64,000 nucleotides of DNA from Curtobacterium sp. GC_Cur_3 (GCF_026544205.1 NZ_JALNUI010000001.1:124001-188000); one strand, 5' to 3'; shown: positions 18,270 through 27,329, counted from the first letter of the stretch. The notes: generated by a model from the sequence alone, not told the origin. Translations and numbers: made by a program.

Positions 18270-19064
18270 TCAGCGGCGCTGGGCGCCGACCGTCAGCTCG
18301 GCGGCCCGCTGACCGACGCCGGTGACGCCGAGGTCGGCGAGGGCGCGGACGAAGGCGGACCCGACGATGGCACCGTCGGCGTACTCGAGCACCTCGGCGA
18401 CCTGGTCGGCGGTGGAGATGCCGAGACCGACGCAGGTGCGGGCGACGCCCGCGTCACGGAGTCGGGAGACGACCGTGCGGGCCGCGACGTCGACGCCGAG
18501 TCGTGCGCCGGTGACGCCCATGGTGGAGACGGCGTAGACGAAGCCGCGGCTGGACTCGACGGCCTGGTGCATGCGGACGTCCGAGGAGGACGGGGCGGCG
18601 AGGAACACGCGGTCGAGACCGGTGCGCTCGGAGGCGTCCATCCACGCACGACCCTCGTCGGGGATGAGGTCGGGCGTGATGAGCCCGGCGCCGCCGGCCT
18701 GCACGAGGTCGTCGGCGAAGCGCTCGACGCCGTACCGGAGCACCGGGTTCCAGTAGGTCATCACGAGCACGGGGACGTCGACGCGCTCGGTGATGGCGTG
18801 CACGGCGTCGAACACCTGCGCGACGCGGAAGCCGTTCGCCAGCGACTCCTCGGCGGCCCGCTGGATGACGGGGCCGTCCATCACGGGGTCGGAGTACGGC
18901 AGGCCGAGCTCGATGACGTCCACGCCGTTCTCGGCGAGGGCCACCGCGGCGTCGATGCTGGTCTCGAGCGTCGGGAAGCCGGCGGGCAGGTACCCGACCA
19001 CCGCTCCCGCGCGGTCGGTGTTCGCCTGGTCGATCGTGGTGGCGACGGTCCGGTTCGTGCTCAC
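18270..19064 (-). CDS. trpA: Tryptophan synthase alpha chain
   Basis: The 264-residue TIM-barrel subunit cleaves indole-3-glycerol phosphate to indole and glyceraldehyde-3-phosphate; indole passes through a tunnel to TrpB. Catalytic E52 and D63 lie in [14 protein letters not shown]. The start overlaps the trpB stop by 4 bp (ATGA type), so translation is coupled. It is the last trp gene, followed by a 22-bp terminator stem. Confidence 0.97.
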   Translation of the reverse strand: MSTNRTVATTIDQANTDRAGAVVGYLPAGFPTLETSIDAAVALAENGVDVIELGLPYSDPVMDGPVIQRAAEESLANGFRVAQVFDAVHAITERVDVPVLVMTYWNPVLRYGVERFADDLVQAGGAGLITPDLIPDEGRAWMDASERTGLDRVFLAAPSSSDVRMHQAVESSRGFVYAVSTMGVTGARLGVDVAARTVVSRLRDAGVARTCVGLGISTADQVAEVLEYADGAIVGSAFVRALADLGVTGVGQRAAELTVGAQRR

Positions 19065-20275
19065 AGCTGCTCCGCGTTCTCGTCGAGGATCCCGAAGTAC
19101 CGGCTGGCCGAGGCCACGTCCTTGTCGCCGCGCCCGGAGAGGTTCACCAGGATGACGCCGTCGGGGCCGAGCTCCTTGCCGAGCTTCATCACCCCGGCGA
19201 GGGCGTGGGACGACTCGATCGCCGGGATGATGCCCTCGGTCTGGCTGAGCAGACGGAAGGCCTCCATCGCCTCGGTGTCGGTGATGGGTTCGTACTGCGC
19301 ACGGCCGATGGAGGCCAGGTAGGCGTGCTCCGGGCCGACGCTCGGGTAATCGAGGCCGGCGGAGATGCTGTGGCTCTCGATGGTCTGGCCGTCCTCGTCC
19401 TGCATGAGGTACGACTTGGCACCCTGCAGCACGCCCTCGCGGCCCAGGGTGATGCTGGCCGCGTGCCGGCCGGTCTCGACGCCGTCGCCGCCGGCCTCGT
19501 ACCCGAGGAGGCGAACGGACTCGTCATCGAGGAAGGCCTCGAAGATGCCCATCGCGTTCGACCCGCCGCCGACGCACGCCGCGACGGCGTCGGGCAGGCG
19601 ACCGACGAGGTCGAGGACCTGCTGGCGGGCCTCGACGCCGATCACCTTGTGGAACTCGCGGACCATCTCCGGGAACGGGTGCGGACCGGCGACCGTGCCG
19701 AGCAGGTAGTGCGTCGAGTCGACGTTGGCGACCCAGTCGCGGAGGGCGTCGTTGATGGCGTCCTTGAGGGTGCGCGAACCCGTCTCGACGGGGATCACCT
19801 CGGCCCCGAGCAGCCGCATCCTGGCGACGTTGAGTGCCTGGCGGTCGGTGTCGACGGCGCCCATGTACACGACGCAGTCCATGCCGAAGAGCGCTGCGGC
19901 GGTCGCGGTGGCCACGCCGTGCTGGCCGGCGCCGGTCTCCGCGATCAGGCGGGTCTTGCCGAGGCGCTTGGCCACGAGCGCCTGGCCGAGCACGTTGTTG
20001 ATCTTGTGCGAACCGGTGTGGTTGAGGTCCTCGCGCTTGAGGATCACCCGGGCACCACCGGCGTGCTTGGCGAAGCGCGGCACCTCGGTGATGATCGACG
20101 GGCGGCCGGTGTAGTCGCGCTGCAGGGTGTCGAGCTCCTCGTGGAAGGCCGGGTCTGCCCAGGCCTCGCGGAAGGCGGCTTCGAGTTCATCGAGGGCCAG
20201 CACGAGGGACTCGGGGACGAAGCGTCCGCCGAAGTCGCCGAAGTACGGGCCGTGGAGGTCACGGAGTGAGGTCAC
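19061..20275 (-). CDS. trpB: Tryptophan synthase beta chain
   Basis: The 404-residue PLP enzyme condenses indole with serine to tryptophan. The PLP lysine is K91 in [13 protein letters not shown], and the phosphate-binding GGGSNA loop is present near residue 240. Start GTG at 20275 ([22 protein letters not shown]), the conserved N-terminus of TrpB. It follows trpC by 48 bp and overlaps trpA. Confidence 0.97.
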   Translation of the reverse strand: MTSLRDLHGPYFGDFGGRFVPESLVLALDELEAAFREAWADPAFHEELDTLQRDYTGRPSIITEVPRFAKHAGGARVILKREDLNHTGSHKINNVLGQALVAKRLGKTRLIAETGAGQHGVATATAAALFGMDCVVYMGAVDTDRQALNVARMRLLGAEVIPVETGSRTLKDAINDALRDWVANVDSTHYLLGTVAGPHPFPEMVREFHKVIGVEARQQVLDLVGRLPDAVAACVGGGSNAMGIFEAFLDDESVRLLGYEAGGDGVETGRHAASITLGREGVLQGAKSYLMQDEDGQTIESHSISAGLDYPSVGPEHAYLASIGRAQYEPITDTEAMEAFRLLSQTEGIIPAIESSHALAGVMKLGKELGPDGVILVNLSGRGDKDVASASRYFGILDENAEQL

Positions 20276-20323
20276 GATGGTGCTCCAGGGGTGCCCGGCA
20301 CGGACGCCGGGCGGACGGGGTGG

Positions 20324-21106
20324 TCAGGCGTCGAGGAACGACGCGAGCGTTGCGGCCGGGTCGGCGCCGGTGACCAGCGCCTCCCCGACGAGGACGACGT
20401 CGGCACCGGCTGCCCGGTAGTGCGCGACGTCGGCGGGGCTCGACACGGCGGATTCGGCGACCCGGACGACACCGGTGGGGATGCGGTCGGCCAGGGAGCC
20501 GAAGAGGTCGCGGTCGAGCGAGAAGTCGGTGAGGTCCCGGGCGTTCACGCCGAGGATCCGGGCGCCGGCGTCGATCCCGCGGGACAGTTCGTCCGCGGAG
20601 TGGGCCTCGACCAGGACGCGCATGCCGAGCTCCTCGGCCAGGCCGTGCAGCTCGACGAGCTGGGCCTGGTCGAGTGCGGCGACGATGAGCAGGACGATGT
20701 CGGCCCCTGCCGCCCGGGCCTCGATCACCTGGTACGGGTCGGCGATGAAGTCCTTGCGGAGCACCGGCACCGACACGCGGGCCTTGACGGCCTCGAGGTC
20801 GGCGAGGGAGCCGAGGAACTTCCGGCCCTCGGTCAGCACGCTGATCGCCGAGGCACCACCGCGCTCGTAGTCGGCGGCGAGTGCGGCCGGGTCCTCGATC
20901 GGGGCCATGGACCCGCGGGAGGGGCTGGCGCGCTTGACCTCGGCGAGGACCTTCACGCGCTCCCCCGCTGACAGGAAGTCGAGGGCGTCGAGCGGGGAGG
21001 TCACACGGTCGAGGTCGCGTTCGACGTCGGAGTACGGACGGTCGAGGCGACGGGCGGCGGCGTCCTCGAGCGCGCCCGCGACGAGGGTCTCGAGCACGTT
21101 CGGCAT
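20324..21106 (-). CDS. trpC: Indole-3-glycerol phosphate synthase
   Basis: The 260-residue TIM-barrel enzyme closes the indole ring of carboxyphenylaminodeoxyribulose phosphate. Catalytic residues are visible in VLAEVKRASPSRG (E56, K58) and LRKDFIADPYQ. The start ATG at 21106 (MPNVLETLV) matches the family N-terminus; an upstream in-frame ATG would run into the preceding gene. It lies 7 bp after the HGxxPAAW gene. trpD and trpG are not in the window. Confidence 0.96.
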   Translation of the reverse strand: MPNVLETLVAGALEDAAARRLDRPYSDVERDLDRVTSPLDALDFLSAGERVKVLAEVKRASPSRGSMAPIEDPAALAADYERGGASAISVLTEGRKFLGSLADLEAVKARVSVPVLRKDFIADPYQVIEARAAGADIVLLIVAALDQAQLVELHGLAEELGMRVLVEAHSADELSRGIDAGARILGVNARDLTDFSLDRDLFGSLADRIPTGVVRVAESAVSSPADVAHYRAAGADVVLVGEALVTGADPAATLASFLDA

Positions 21107-21113
21107 GCTCGCC

Positions 21114-21353
21114 CTACTCGTTGTGGTGCTTGCCGACGTACTTCGGACCGTTGACGCCGTAGCCGGCACGCCCCATGACCCAGCCGACGATGAGGCCGAT
21201 CACGACGATCCCGGCGGACGCCCAGACGCCCCAAGCGATGTCGAACCAGAAGCACAGCGTCCCGATCGCGAAGCCAGCCAGCATGATGATGACGGACGTC
21301 CAGGCTGCCGGCGAGTGGCCTTCGCCGAGATCTGCGGGCTCAGTGGTGCTCAC
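21114..21353 (-). CDS. HGxxPAAW-type small membrane protein of the trp cluster
   Basis: The 79-residue protein has the signature GHSPAAW at residues 12-18 and two transmembrane helices (about 19-38 and 42-62), then a short hydrophilic tail. This motif family is found in actinobacteria, mostly beside trp genes; its function is unknown. The GTG at 21353 overlaps the end of the preceding membrane-protein gene by 14 bp. The link with tryptophan synthesis rests on position alone. Confidence 0.85.
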   Translation of the reverse strand: MSTTEPADLGEGHSPAAWTSVIIMLAGFAIGTLCFWFDIAWGVWASAGIVVIGLIVGWVMGRAGYGVNGPKYVGKHHNE

Positions 21354-22098
21354 GGTGCTCCTCGTGGTCGTGGGCGTCGTCGGTCGTACGACGCGAGTCT
21401 GATCCTACCGTGCCGCGGCTGTCCGTCTCGGTCACGGCGACCGGGTCCGTCTCGGCCACGGTGACCGGGTCCGTCTCGGCCACGGTGACCGGGTCGGCGG
21501 GGTCCGTCGGGTCGAGCCCGGCGCTGAGGTCGTCCCAGTCGACGATGGCGTCACGCTGGACCGGAGCTGACTTCGGCGCGGTCGCGGTGGTGGTCGGGGT
21601 GGCGGCGTACTTGCGGCTCGGGCCCGGCCAGGACCGCTGCACGACGAGCACGACGATCCCGAGCAGCACGGCGAGGACGCCCCCGGCGATGCCGACGGCG
21701 GGCCACGCGGTCACGTGGACGCTCGTGACGATGCGCCGCACCGCTGCGAGGTCACTGACCCCGGCGACCTCGCCGACGGCACCGCGCGCGGCCGACACCG
21801 GGTCGCTGAGGGCGGACACCCCGGACACGACGATGCCGAGGCCGAGCAGGATCTCGATGCCGGCGAGGACGACCCGGACGACCCGCCCGGCGATGGTCAT
21901 GGCGAGGAACAGCGCGAGCAGGGCGATCGCCAGTGCGGTGAACTGCGGGACCGCGGCGGCACCGTCGGCCACGACCGTCGGGGTGACGGCGGCGTCGGCG
22001 TCCAGGCGGAGCGTGAACCACGTCTGCGTCCACGAGAGCATCACGATGCCCGCGACCGCCAGGCCGAGGACGACGACGAGCGGACGGGAGCGCTTCAT
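21340..22098 (-). CDS. Trp biosynthesis-associated membrane protein
   Basis: The 252-residue protein has four transmembrane helices within the first 175 residues (an N-terminal helix, a large outside loop with WTQTWFTL, a central pair, and a helix near 155-175) and a long acidic, probably disordered tail. It fits the Trp-biosynthesis-associated membrane family always found next to trpE in actinobacteria. ATG at 22098 overlaps the trpE stop (ATGA). The tail contains a threefold 24-bp DNA repeat (VTVAETDP units). The last 17 residues are rich in D, H and E, suggesting metal binding, though this is only a composition argument. Confidence 0.82.
   Translation of the reverse strand: MKRSRPLVVVLGLAVAGIVMLSWTQTWFTLRLDADAAVTPTVVADGAAAVPQFTALAIALLALFLAMTIAGRVVRVVLAGIEILLGLGIVVSGVSALSDPVSAARGAVGEVAGVSDLAAVRRIVTSVHVTAWPAVGIAGGVLAVLLGIVVLVVQRSWPGPSRKYAATPTTTATAPKSAPVQRDAIVDWDDLSAGLDPTDPADPVTVAETDPVTVAETDPVAVTETDSRGTVGSDSRRTTDDAHDHEEHREHH
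21421..21492 (-). repeat. Three tandem 24-bp repeats inside the Trp-associated membrane protein gene
   Basis: Units at 21421-21444, 21445-21468 and 21469-21492. The second and third are identical and the first differs at two positions. Each encodes eight residues of the form VTVAETDP in the acidic tail, so copy-number change keeps the frame. Confidence 0.85.
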
Positions 22099-23657
22099 GA
22101 CCGGACCTCGCGCATGCGGTTCGCGGTGGCGACGGCCCGGAGCGGCGCCGCGGCCTTGTTGACGGCCTCGGCGTGCTCGGTCGCGGGGTCGGAGTCGGCG
22201 ACGAGCCCCGCTCCGGCCTGCACCCGTGCGACGCCGTCCTTGATGAGCGCCGTCCGGATCGCGATCGCCAGGTCGGCGTCCCCGGCGAAGTCGAAGTAGC
22301 CGACGACCCCGGCGTACGCGCCGCGCTTGGCCGGCTCGAGCTCGTCGATGATCTCCAGCGCGCGCGGCTTCGGGGCCCCGGAGAGCGTGCCGGCCGGGAA
22401 CGTCGCCCGGAAGACGTCGATCGCCGACTGCTCGGGGCGTACCACGCCCTCGACGCTCGACACCAGGTGCATGATGTGGCTGAAGCGCTCGACCGTCATG
22501 AACTCGGTCACCGCGACGGTGCCGGGCTCGCACACCTTCTGCAGGTCGTTGCGGGACAGGTCCACGAGCATCAGGTGCTCGGCCCGCTCCTTGGGGTCGT
22601 CGAGCAGGTCCTCGCCCAGGCGCACGTCCTCTTCCGGGGTTGCCCCACGCGGACGGGACCCGGCGATCGGGTGCGTGATCACGCGGCCGTCCTGCACCTT
22701 GACCAGTGCCTCCGGGGAGGCGCCGACGATCCAGAACGGGTCACCGGCGGTGTCCGCCATGGACAGGAAGTACATGTACGGGCTCGGGTTCAGCGTGCGG
22801 AGCACCCGGTAGACGTCGAGCGGGTCGGCCGTGACGTCGTGGTCGAACCGCTGCGAGATGACGACCTGGAAGACGTCGCCGTCCCGGATGAAGTCCTTCG
22901 ACCGCACGACGGCCGCCATGTAGTCGTCCGGCGTCGTGCGGTGCCTGGCGGCGGGCTCGGCGATGTCGAAGGCCTCGGCGACGGTGGCGGGGCTCGGCTG
23001 CACGAGGTCGGCTTGCATCCGGTCGAGGCGCTCCTGCGCACCGGTCCAGAGCGCGTCGGCGTCGTCGGTGCCGTCGTTCAGGGCACTCGCCACGAGCAGG
23101 ACCAGTCCGGTGCGGTGGTCGAGCGCGGCGAGCTCGGCGACGAAGGCGAGGGACTGCCCCGGCACCTCGAAGTCGGCGGGCGGCACGTTCGGCAGGTGCT
23201 CGAGCTGCCGGACGGCTTCCCACCCGATGAACCCGACCGTCCCGCCGACGAGCGGCGGGGTGCCCGGGACGCGCGGGGTGGCCCAGCGCTCGTGGAGCCG
23301 GGCGAGGACCTCGAGCGGTGCGCCGTCGAGCGAGCCGACGGCGCGGTCGGCGCTCATGCCGGTGTCGATCCACGCGGCCTGGTCGCCGTCCTGCGTCAGG
23401 ACGCCGTAGCTCCGCACGCCGACGAAGGACCAGCGCGACCACAGGCCGCCCTGGCCGGCGGACTCGAGCAGGAAGGACCCGGGGCGGCCGTCGGCGAGCT
23501 TCCGGTAGACGCCGACCGGGGTCTCGCTGTCGGCGTAGAGGGCGCGCACCACCGGGACGACGCGGTGGCCGTCCGCCACCAGGGCGTCGAACTCCGGACG
23601 GGAGGTCGTGTGCGGCTTGTCGGGGATCGTCGCGGCCGACGGGGTGGTCGTCGTCAT
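22095..23657 (-). CDS. trpE: Anthranilate synthase component I
   Basis: The 520-residue enzyme converts chorismate and ammonia (or glutamine through TrpG) to anthranilate. The N-terminal domain has the feedback-inhibition motif LLES (in SFLLESAGQ), so tryptophan inhibition is expected. The C-terminal chorismate-binding domain shows PSPYMYFL, GASPEALVK, PIAGSRPRG, HLMLVDLSRNDL, and the end GAGLVADSDPATEHAE. The start ATG at 23657 overlaps the hisI stop by 4 bp. It is downstream of the his genes and should share their transcript. No Trp attenuator leader is present, as expected for an internal gene. Confidence 0.97.
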   Translation of the reverse strand: MTTTTPSAATIPDKPHTTSRPEFDALVADGHRVVPVVRALYADSETPVGVYRKLADGRPGSFLLESAGQGGLWSRWSFVGVRSYGVLTQDGDQAAWIDTGMSADRAVGSLDGAPLEVLARLHERWATPRVPGTPPLVGGTVGFIGWEAVRQLEHLPNVPPADFEVPGQSLAFVAELAALDHRTGLVLLVASALNDGTDDADALWTGAQERLDRMQADLVQPSPATVAEAFDIAEPAARHRTTPDDYMAAVVRSKDFIRDGDVFQVVISQRFDHDVTADPLDVYRVLRTLNPSPYMYFLSMADTAGDPFWIVGASPEALVKVQDGRVITHPIAGSRPRGATPEEDVRLGEDLLDDPKERAEHLMLVDLSRNDLQKVCEPGTVAVTEFMTVERFSHIMHLVSSVEGVVRPEQSAIDVFRATFPAGTLSGAPKPRALEIIDELEPAKRGAYAGVVGYFDFAGDADLAIAIRTALIKDGVARVQAGAGLVADSDPATEHAEAVNKAAAPLRAVATANRMREVRS

Positions 23658-24067
23658 CGGGTCGTCTCCGTCAGGTCGCCGACCGTGGCGTCGGCGGACG
23701 GCGCCGTGGCCGTCACCGGGTCGAGCGGGTCGACGTCGAAGCAGCGGTGCGCACCCGTGTGGCACGCGGCACCGACCTGCTGGACGGTCACCAGGAGGGT
23801 GTCGTCGTCGCAGTCCAGTGCGGCCGCCCGCACGTACTGGGCGTGCCCGGAGGTGTCGCCCTTCCGCCAGTACTCCTGCCGCGACCGGGACCAGAAGGTC
23901 ACGCGCCCCTCGGTCAGGGTGCGGCGGAGGGCTTCGCGGTCCATCCAGCCGAGCATGAGGACGTCCTTCGACGATTCTTCTTGCACGACTGCCGGGAGCA
24001 GGCCGTCCGCACCGAAGCGCGCGCGGTCGAGGACCGCCTCGGTGCTGGTGCTGGTGCTGTCGGTCAT
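23654..24067 (-). CDS. hisI: Phosphoribosyl-AMP cyclohydrolase
   Basis: The 137-residue enzyme opens the adenine ring of PR-AMP (third step of histidine synthesis). Family segments are DVLMLGWMDREAL, VTFWSRSRQEYWRKGDTSGH, metal-site aspartates in LDCDDDTLL, and zinc cysteines in AACHTGAHRCF. It is monofunctional: the PR-ATP pyrophosphatase is the separate hisE gene, as usual in actinobacteria. ATG at 24067 has AGGAG upstream. Confidence 0.96.
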   Translation of the reverse strand: MTDSTSTSTEAVLDRARFGADGLLPAVVQEESSKDVLMLGWMDREALRRTLTEGRVTFWSRSRQEYWRKGDTSGHAQYVRAAALDCDDDTLLVTVQQVGAACHTGAHRCFDVDPLDPVTATAPSADATVGDLTETTR

Positions 24068-24074
24068 GAGGCTC

Positions 24075-24863
24075 CTAGCGTACGGCGTGCCCGGACTCCC
24101 GCAGGGCGTCCTTGACGTCGCCGATGGTCATCTCCGCACGGTGGAACACGCTGGCGGCGAGCACGGCGTCGGCACCGGCGTCGACGGCCGGCGCGAAGTG
24201 CTCGACCCGCCCGGCGCCGCCCGAGGCGATCACCGGCACGGACGACACGGCGCGGACGGCACGGACGAGGTCGAGGTCGAAGCCGTTCTTCGTGCCGTCG
24301 GCGTCGATCGAGTTCACGAGCAGCTCACCGGCGCCCCGCTCGACGGCCTCGCGGGCCCAGGCGACGGCGTCGATGTCGGTCTCGGTGCGGCCGCCGTGGG
24401 TCGTCACGACGAAGCCGGAGTCGGTGCGGTCCGAGCGCTTGACGTCGAGCGAGAGCACGACGGCCTGTGCGCCGAAGCGGTCGGCGATCTCCCCGACCAG
24501 GTCCGGGCGGGCGATCGCCGCGCTGTTCACGCCGATCTTGTCCGCGCCGCACTGCTGCAACCGGGACACGTCGTCGACGCTGCGCACGCCACCGCCGACG
24601 GTGAGCGGGATGAAGACCTGCTCGGCCGTCCTGGTCACCGTGTCGTACATCGTCGACCGGTTCTCCACCGTGGCCCCGACGTCGAGGAAGGTCAGCTCGT
24701 CGGCACCCTGCTCGTAGTAGCGCGCCGCGAGCTCGACCGGGTCGCCGGCGTCCTGCAGGTCGAGGAAGTTGACGCCCTTGACGACCCGACCGCCGGAGAC
24801 GTCGAGGCACGGGACGACGCGGACCGCGACGCCGCCACGGGCGCCGCCCACGGCGGTGCTCAC
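24075..24863 (-). CDS. hisF: Imidazole glycerol phosphate synthase cyclase subunit
   Basis: The 262-residue (beta/alpha)8 barrel uses ammonia from HisH to form imidazole glycerol phosphate and AICAR. Catalytic aspartates lie in [15 protein letters not shown] and [10 protein letters not shown]; phosphate-binding GGGVR and ASGGAG loops are clear. GTG start at 24863 overlaps the hisG stop by 4 bp. HisH and HisA are not encoded in this window. Confidence 0.96.
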   Translation of the reverse strand: MSTAVGGARGGVAVRVVPCLDVSGGRVVKGVNFLDLQDAGDPVELAARYYEQGADELTFLDVGATVENRSTMYDTVTRTAEQVFIPLTVGGGVRSVDDVSRLQQCGADKIGVNSAAIARPDLVGEIADRFGAQAVVLSLDVKRSDRTDSGFVVTTHGGRTETDIDAVAWAREAVERGAGELLVNSIDADGTKNGFDLDLVRAVRAVSSVPVIASGGAGRVEHFAPAVDAGADAVLAASVFHRAEMTIGDVKDALRESGHAVR

Positions 24864-25699
24864 AGGCGTGCGGCGTGGATGGGGCTCACGAGGATGGCGC
24901 GGGCGCCGAGGTCGTAGAGCGCGTCCATGATCAGGTTGGCGTCGTCGCGCGGGATCATCACGCGCACGGCGGACCAGTCGCGCCCGTGCAGCGGCGAGAC
25001 CGTCGGGGACTCGATGCCCGAGGCGATCGCGGTCGCCTGCTCGAGCAGGTCGGTCGGGATGTCGTAGTCGAGCATCACGTAGCCCCGGGCGACGAGCACG
25101 CCCTGCAGCCGGCGGCGGAGCACGTCGATGCCGGGGATGGTCTCGTCGGTCGAGATCAGCAGCGCGGTGGACTCGAGGATGACCGGCCCGAAGATCTCCA
25201 GGCCCGCCTGGCGCAGGGTGCTGCCGGTCGAGACGACGTCGGCGACCGCGTCAGCGACCCCGAGCCGGACCGCGCTCTCCACCGCACCGTCGAGCTGCAC
25301 GAGCGTGGCGGTCACCCCGTGACGACCGAGGAACTCCCCCACGAGACCGGGGTAGCTCGTCGCGACGCGGACCCCGTCGAGGTCCTGCAGCGAACCGAAG
25401 CGTCCGGGGGTGCCCGCGAAGCGGAAGGTCGAGTCGGCGAACCCGAGGGCGTCGACCTCGTGCGCCTGGGACCCCGAGTCGAGGAGCAGGTCGCGGCCGG
25501 TGATGCCGACGTCGAGCGCGCCCGAACCGACGTAGGTCGCGATGTCGCGCGGACGGAGGAAGAAGAACTCCACGCCGTTGCGCTCGTCGATGAGGTGGAG
25601 GGCCTTCGGGTCACGACGACCGGCGTAGCCGGCCTCCCGCAGCATCTCGGAGGCGGTCTCGGAGAGCGAGCCCTTGTTGGGCACGGCGATGCGCAGCAT
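24860..25699 (-). CDS. hisG: ATP phosphoribosyltransferase, long form
   Basis: The 279-residue enzyme joins PRPP and ATP, the committed step of histidine synthesis. It is the long HisG type: catalytic domains ([13 protein letters not shown]; the 5'-phosphate loop region [15 protein letters not shown]) are followed by a C-terminal histidine-sensing regulatory domain ending in VSPIHAARL, so it should not need HisZ. The ATG at 25699 has no strong Shine-Dalgarno sequence. The gene lies 43 bp after hisE. Confidence 0.96.
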   Translation of the reverse strand: MLRIAVPNKGSLSETASEMLREAGYAGRRDPKALHLIDERNGVEFFFLRPRDIATYVGSGALDVGITGRDLLLDSGSQAHEVDALGFADSTFRFAGTPGRFGSLQDLDGVRVATSYPGLVGEFLGRHGVTATLVQLDGAVESAVRLGVADAVADVVSTGSTLRQAGLEIFGPVILESTALLISTDETIPGIDVLRRRLQGVLVARGYVMLDYDIPTDLLEQATAIASGIESPTVSPLHGRDWSAVRVMIPRDDANLIMDALYDLGARAILVSPIHAARL

Positions 25700-25742
25700 C
25701 AGTGGTCTGCTTTCTGGTGGAGGTCGGCGACTGGTCAGCGAG

Positions 25743-26006
25743 TCACAGATGTCGCCAGACGTCCGCCGGGGTGAGGCCCTTCGCGACCATGAGCACCTGC
25801 AGGTGGTACACGAGCTGCGAGATCTCCTCGGCCGTGCGGACGTCGCCCTCGTACTCGGCGGCCATCCAGACCTCGGCGGCCTCTTCCACGATCTTCTTGC
25901 CGATCTGGTGCACACCGGCGTCCAGTTCGGCGACGGTGCCGGAGCCCTCGGGGCGCGATGCGGCCTTCTCGGTCAGCTCCGCGAACAGCTCGTCGAACGT
26001 CTTCAC
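25743..26006 (-). CDS. hisE: Phosphoribosyl-ATP pyrophosphatase
   Basis: The 87-residue all-helical enzyme removes pyrophosphate from PR-ATP. The metal-binding [14 protein letters not shown] motif and [14 protein letters not shown] helix are typical of the MazG-like HisE fold. The GTG at 26006 is preceded by TAGCCT at exactly 6 nt, so it probably has its own leaderless promoter within the rpe-his cluster; that hexamer overlaps the rpe stop codon. Confidence 0.95.
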   Translation of the reverse strand: MKTFDELFAELTEKAASRPEGSGTVAELDAGVHQIGKKIVEEAAEVWMAAEYEGDVRTAEEISQLVYHLQVLMVAKGLTPADVWRHL

Positions 26007-26012
26007 GGCACC

Positions 26013-26018
26013 AGGCTA
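26013..26018 (-). promoter_or_regulatory. -10 box of a leaderless transcript (hisE), overlapping the rpe stop codon
   Basis: TAGCCT, 6 nt before the GTG of hisE. The first three bases are the TAG stop codon of rpe (26018-26016). Confidence 0.5.
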
Positions 26019-26681
26019 CCGTCCCGCGAGCGCACGCTGCGCCGCGTCGCGGAGGTCACGGATGCGGGACTCGGGGTCGCCGCCGTAGACCGCCGAGCCG
26101 GCGACCAGGGTGTCGGCCCCGCTCCGGACGGCCTGGGGCACGGTGTCGACCGCGATGCCGCCGTCGACCTCGAGCCAGACGTCGAGCCCGGAGGCGTCGA
26201 CGGCCGCACGGGCGTCGGCGAGCTTCGGCATCACCTCGGGCATGAACGACTGGCCGCCGAACCCGGGCTCGACCGTCATGAGCAGGATCATGTCGTAGGC
26301 GTCGAGGTGCGCGAGCACGGGGGTGATCGGCGTGCCGGGCTTCACCGCGACCGCGGCCCGGGCGCCGTTCGACCGGATCGCCGCGGCCGTCGCCACCGGG
26401 TCGGTCGCGGCTTCCAGGTGGAACGTCACGCTGGACACCCCGAGCTCGGCGTACTTCGGGGCCTCGGTGTCGGCGTCCGTGATCATCAGGTGGACGTCGA
26501 GCGGCACGGGCGAGACCTGCTGCAGGCGCTCGACGATCGGCAGCCCGAGCGTCAGGTTCGGGACGAAGTGGTTGTCCATCACGTCCACGTGGACCAGGTC
26601 GGCGGTGGCGATGCGCCCGAGCTCGCGCTCGAGGTTCGCGAAGTCGGCGGACAGGATGCTCGGCGAGATGCGGATCGTCAC
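26016..26681 (-). CDS. rpe: Ribulose-phosphate 3-epimerase
   Basis: The 221-residue TIM-barrel enzyme interconverts ribulose-5-phosphate and xylulose-5-phosphate, setting the supply of ribose-5-phosphate and PRPP. Metal and catalytic residues are in SPSILSADF, VHVDVMDNHFVPN, DVHLM, MTVEPGFGGQ and EVDGGI. GTG start at 26681 is 6 nt after TAGGCT, hence probably leaderless. It heads the his-trp cluster and is divergent from an unknown gene. Confidence 0.96.
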   Translation of the reverse strand: MTIRISPSILSADFANLERELGRIATADLVHVDVMDNHFVPNLTLGLPIVERLQQVSPVPLDVHLMITDADTEAPKYAELGVSSVTFHLEAATDPVATAAAIRSNGARAAVAVKPGTPITPVLAHLDAYDMILLMTVEPGFGGQSFMPEVMPKLADARAAVDASGLDVWLEVDGGIAVDTVPQAVRSGADTLVAGSAVYGGDPESRIRDLRDAAQRALAGR

Positions 26682-26687
26682 ACGACG

Positions 26688-26693
26688 AGCCTA
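26688..26693 (-). promoter_or_regulatory. -10 box of a leaderless transcript (rpe)
   Basis: TAGGCT on the minus strand, 6 nt before the rpe GTG. Its divergent counterpart is at 26715-26720. Confidence 0.6.
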
Positions 26694-26714
26694 CCGGCGG
26701 CCGACGGGTCCACT

Positions 26715-26720
26715 TAGGCT
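26715..26720 (+). promoter_or_regulatory. -10 box of a leaderless transcript (gene at 26727)
   Basis: TAGGCT on the plus strand, 6 nt before the ATG at 26727, with no Shine-Dalgarno sequence. Confidence 0.6.
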
Positions 26721-26726
26721 GCTGGC

Positions 26727-27320
26727 ATGACCGATGTCGATCCGGAGTCCATCCTGGTGCGGGTCGTGTTCGCCCCCGACGCCGGTGCCCCGTTGCCCGA
26801 CGTGATCCGGGGGCTCGAGGACGTCCTCGAGGTCATGGACTTCGCGCTCTTCCTGTCGCACGGCGACGTGGTGCGCTGGGAGAACGGCGGCGGCCGCGGA
26901 CAGGTCCGGCTCACCCGGCTCGACCACGGCACGCCGGTGACCGTGGACATCGAGCTGGTGATGTCCGGCGGACTCGGACTGACCCACGCCGACGCCCTCA
27001 CGGGCGTGGCGGCCGTCGGCACGGTGCTGCTGACCGCTGCGCGGAGCGGCGGGCCCACCGAGGACCGAGCAGACCAGGCACCCGCCGACGAACCGGTGCC
27101 CACGGCACGGCAGGTCGACGCCGTCGCCGAGCGCCGCGTGGTCGAGGCGATGGAGCGGGTCGCCTACGACGCCCGCGGCACGGACCTCGCCTGGCGCATC
27201 CGCGAGGCCGAGGAGCAGAACGTCACGGCCACCGACGGGACGGTGGGCAAGGGGCTGCGCTTCGTCCGCGCCGCTGGTCGGCTGTCCCGCAACGACGGCT
27301 TCGACTTCCGGATGGAGTGA
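26727..27320 (+). CDS. Conserved-looking protein of unknown function
   Basis: I do not recognise this 197-residue protein. It is soluble and acidic, with an alpha/beta-looking N-terminal part of about 105 residues (LVRVVFAPDAGAPLP, a helix-rich DVLEVMDFALFLSHGD and the glycine turn ENGGGRGQ), a proline/alanine linker near 110-125, and a basic C-terminal third with ERRVVEAMERVAYDARG. There is no signal peptide or membrane helix. The ATG start is supported by a TAGGCT hexamer 6 nt upstream, so it is a real gene with its own leaderless promoter. It is divergent from rpe and convergent with rsmB. Confidence 0.7.
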   Translation: MTDVDPESILVRVVFAPDAGAPLPDVIRGLEDVLEVMDFALFLSHGDVVRWENGGGRGQVRLTRLDHGTPVTVDIELVMSGGLGLTHADALTGVAAVGTVLLTAARSGGPTEDRADQAPADEPVPTARQVDAVAERRVVEAMERVAYDARGTDLAWRIREAEEQNVTATDGTVGKGLRFVRAAGRLSRNDGFDFRME

Positions 27321-27329
27321 CCGGACGCG

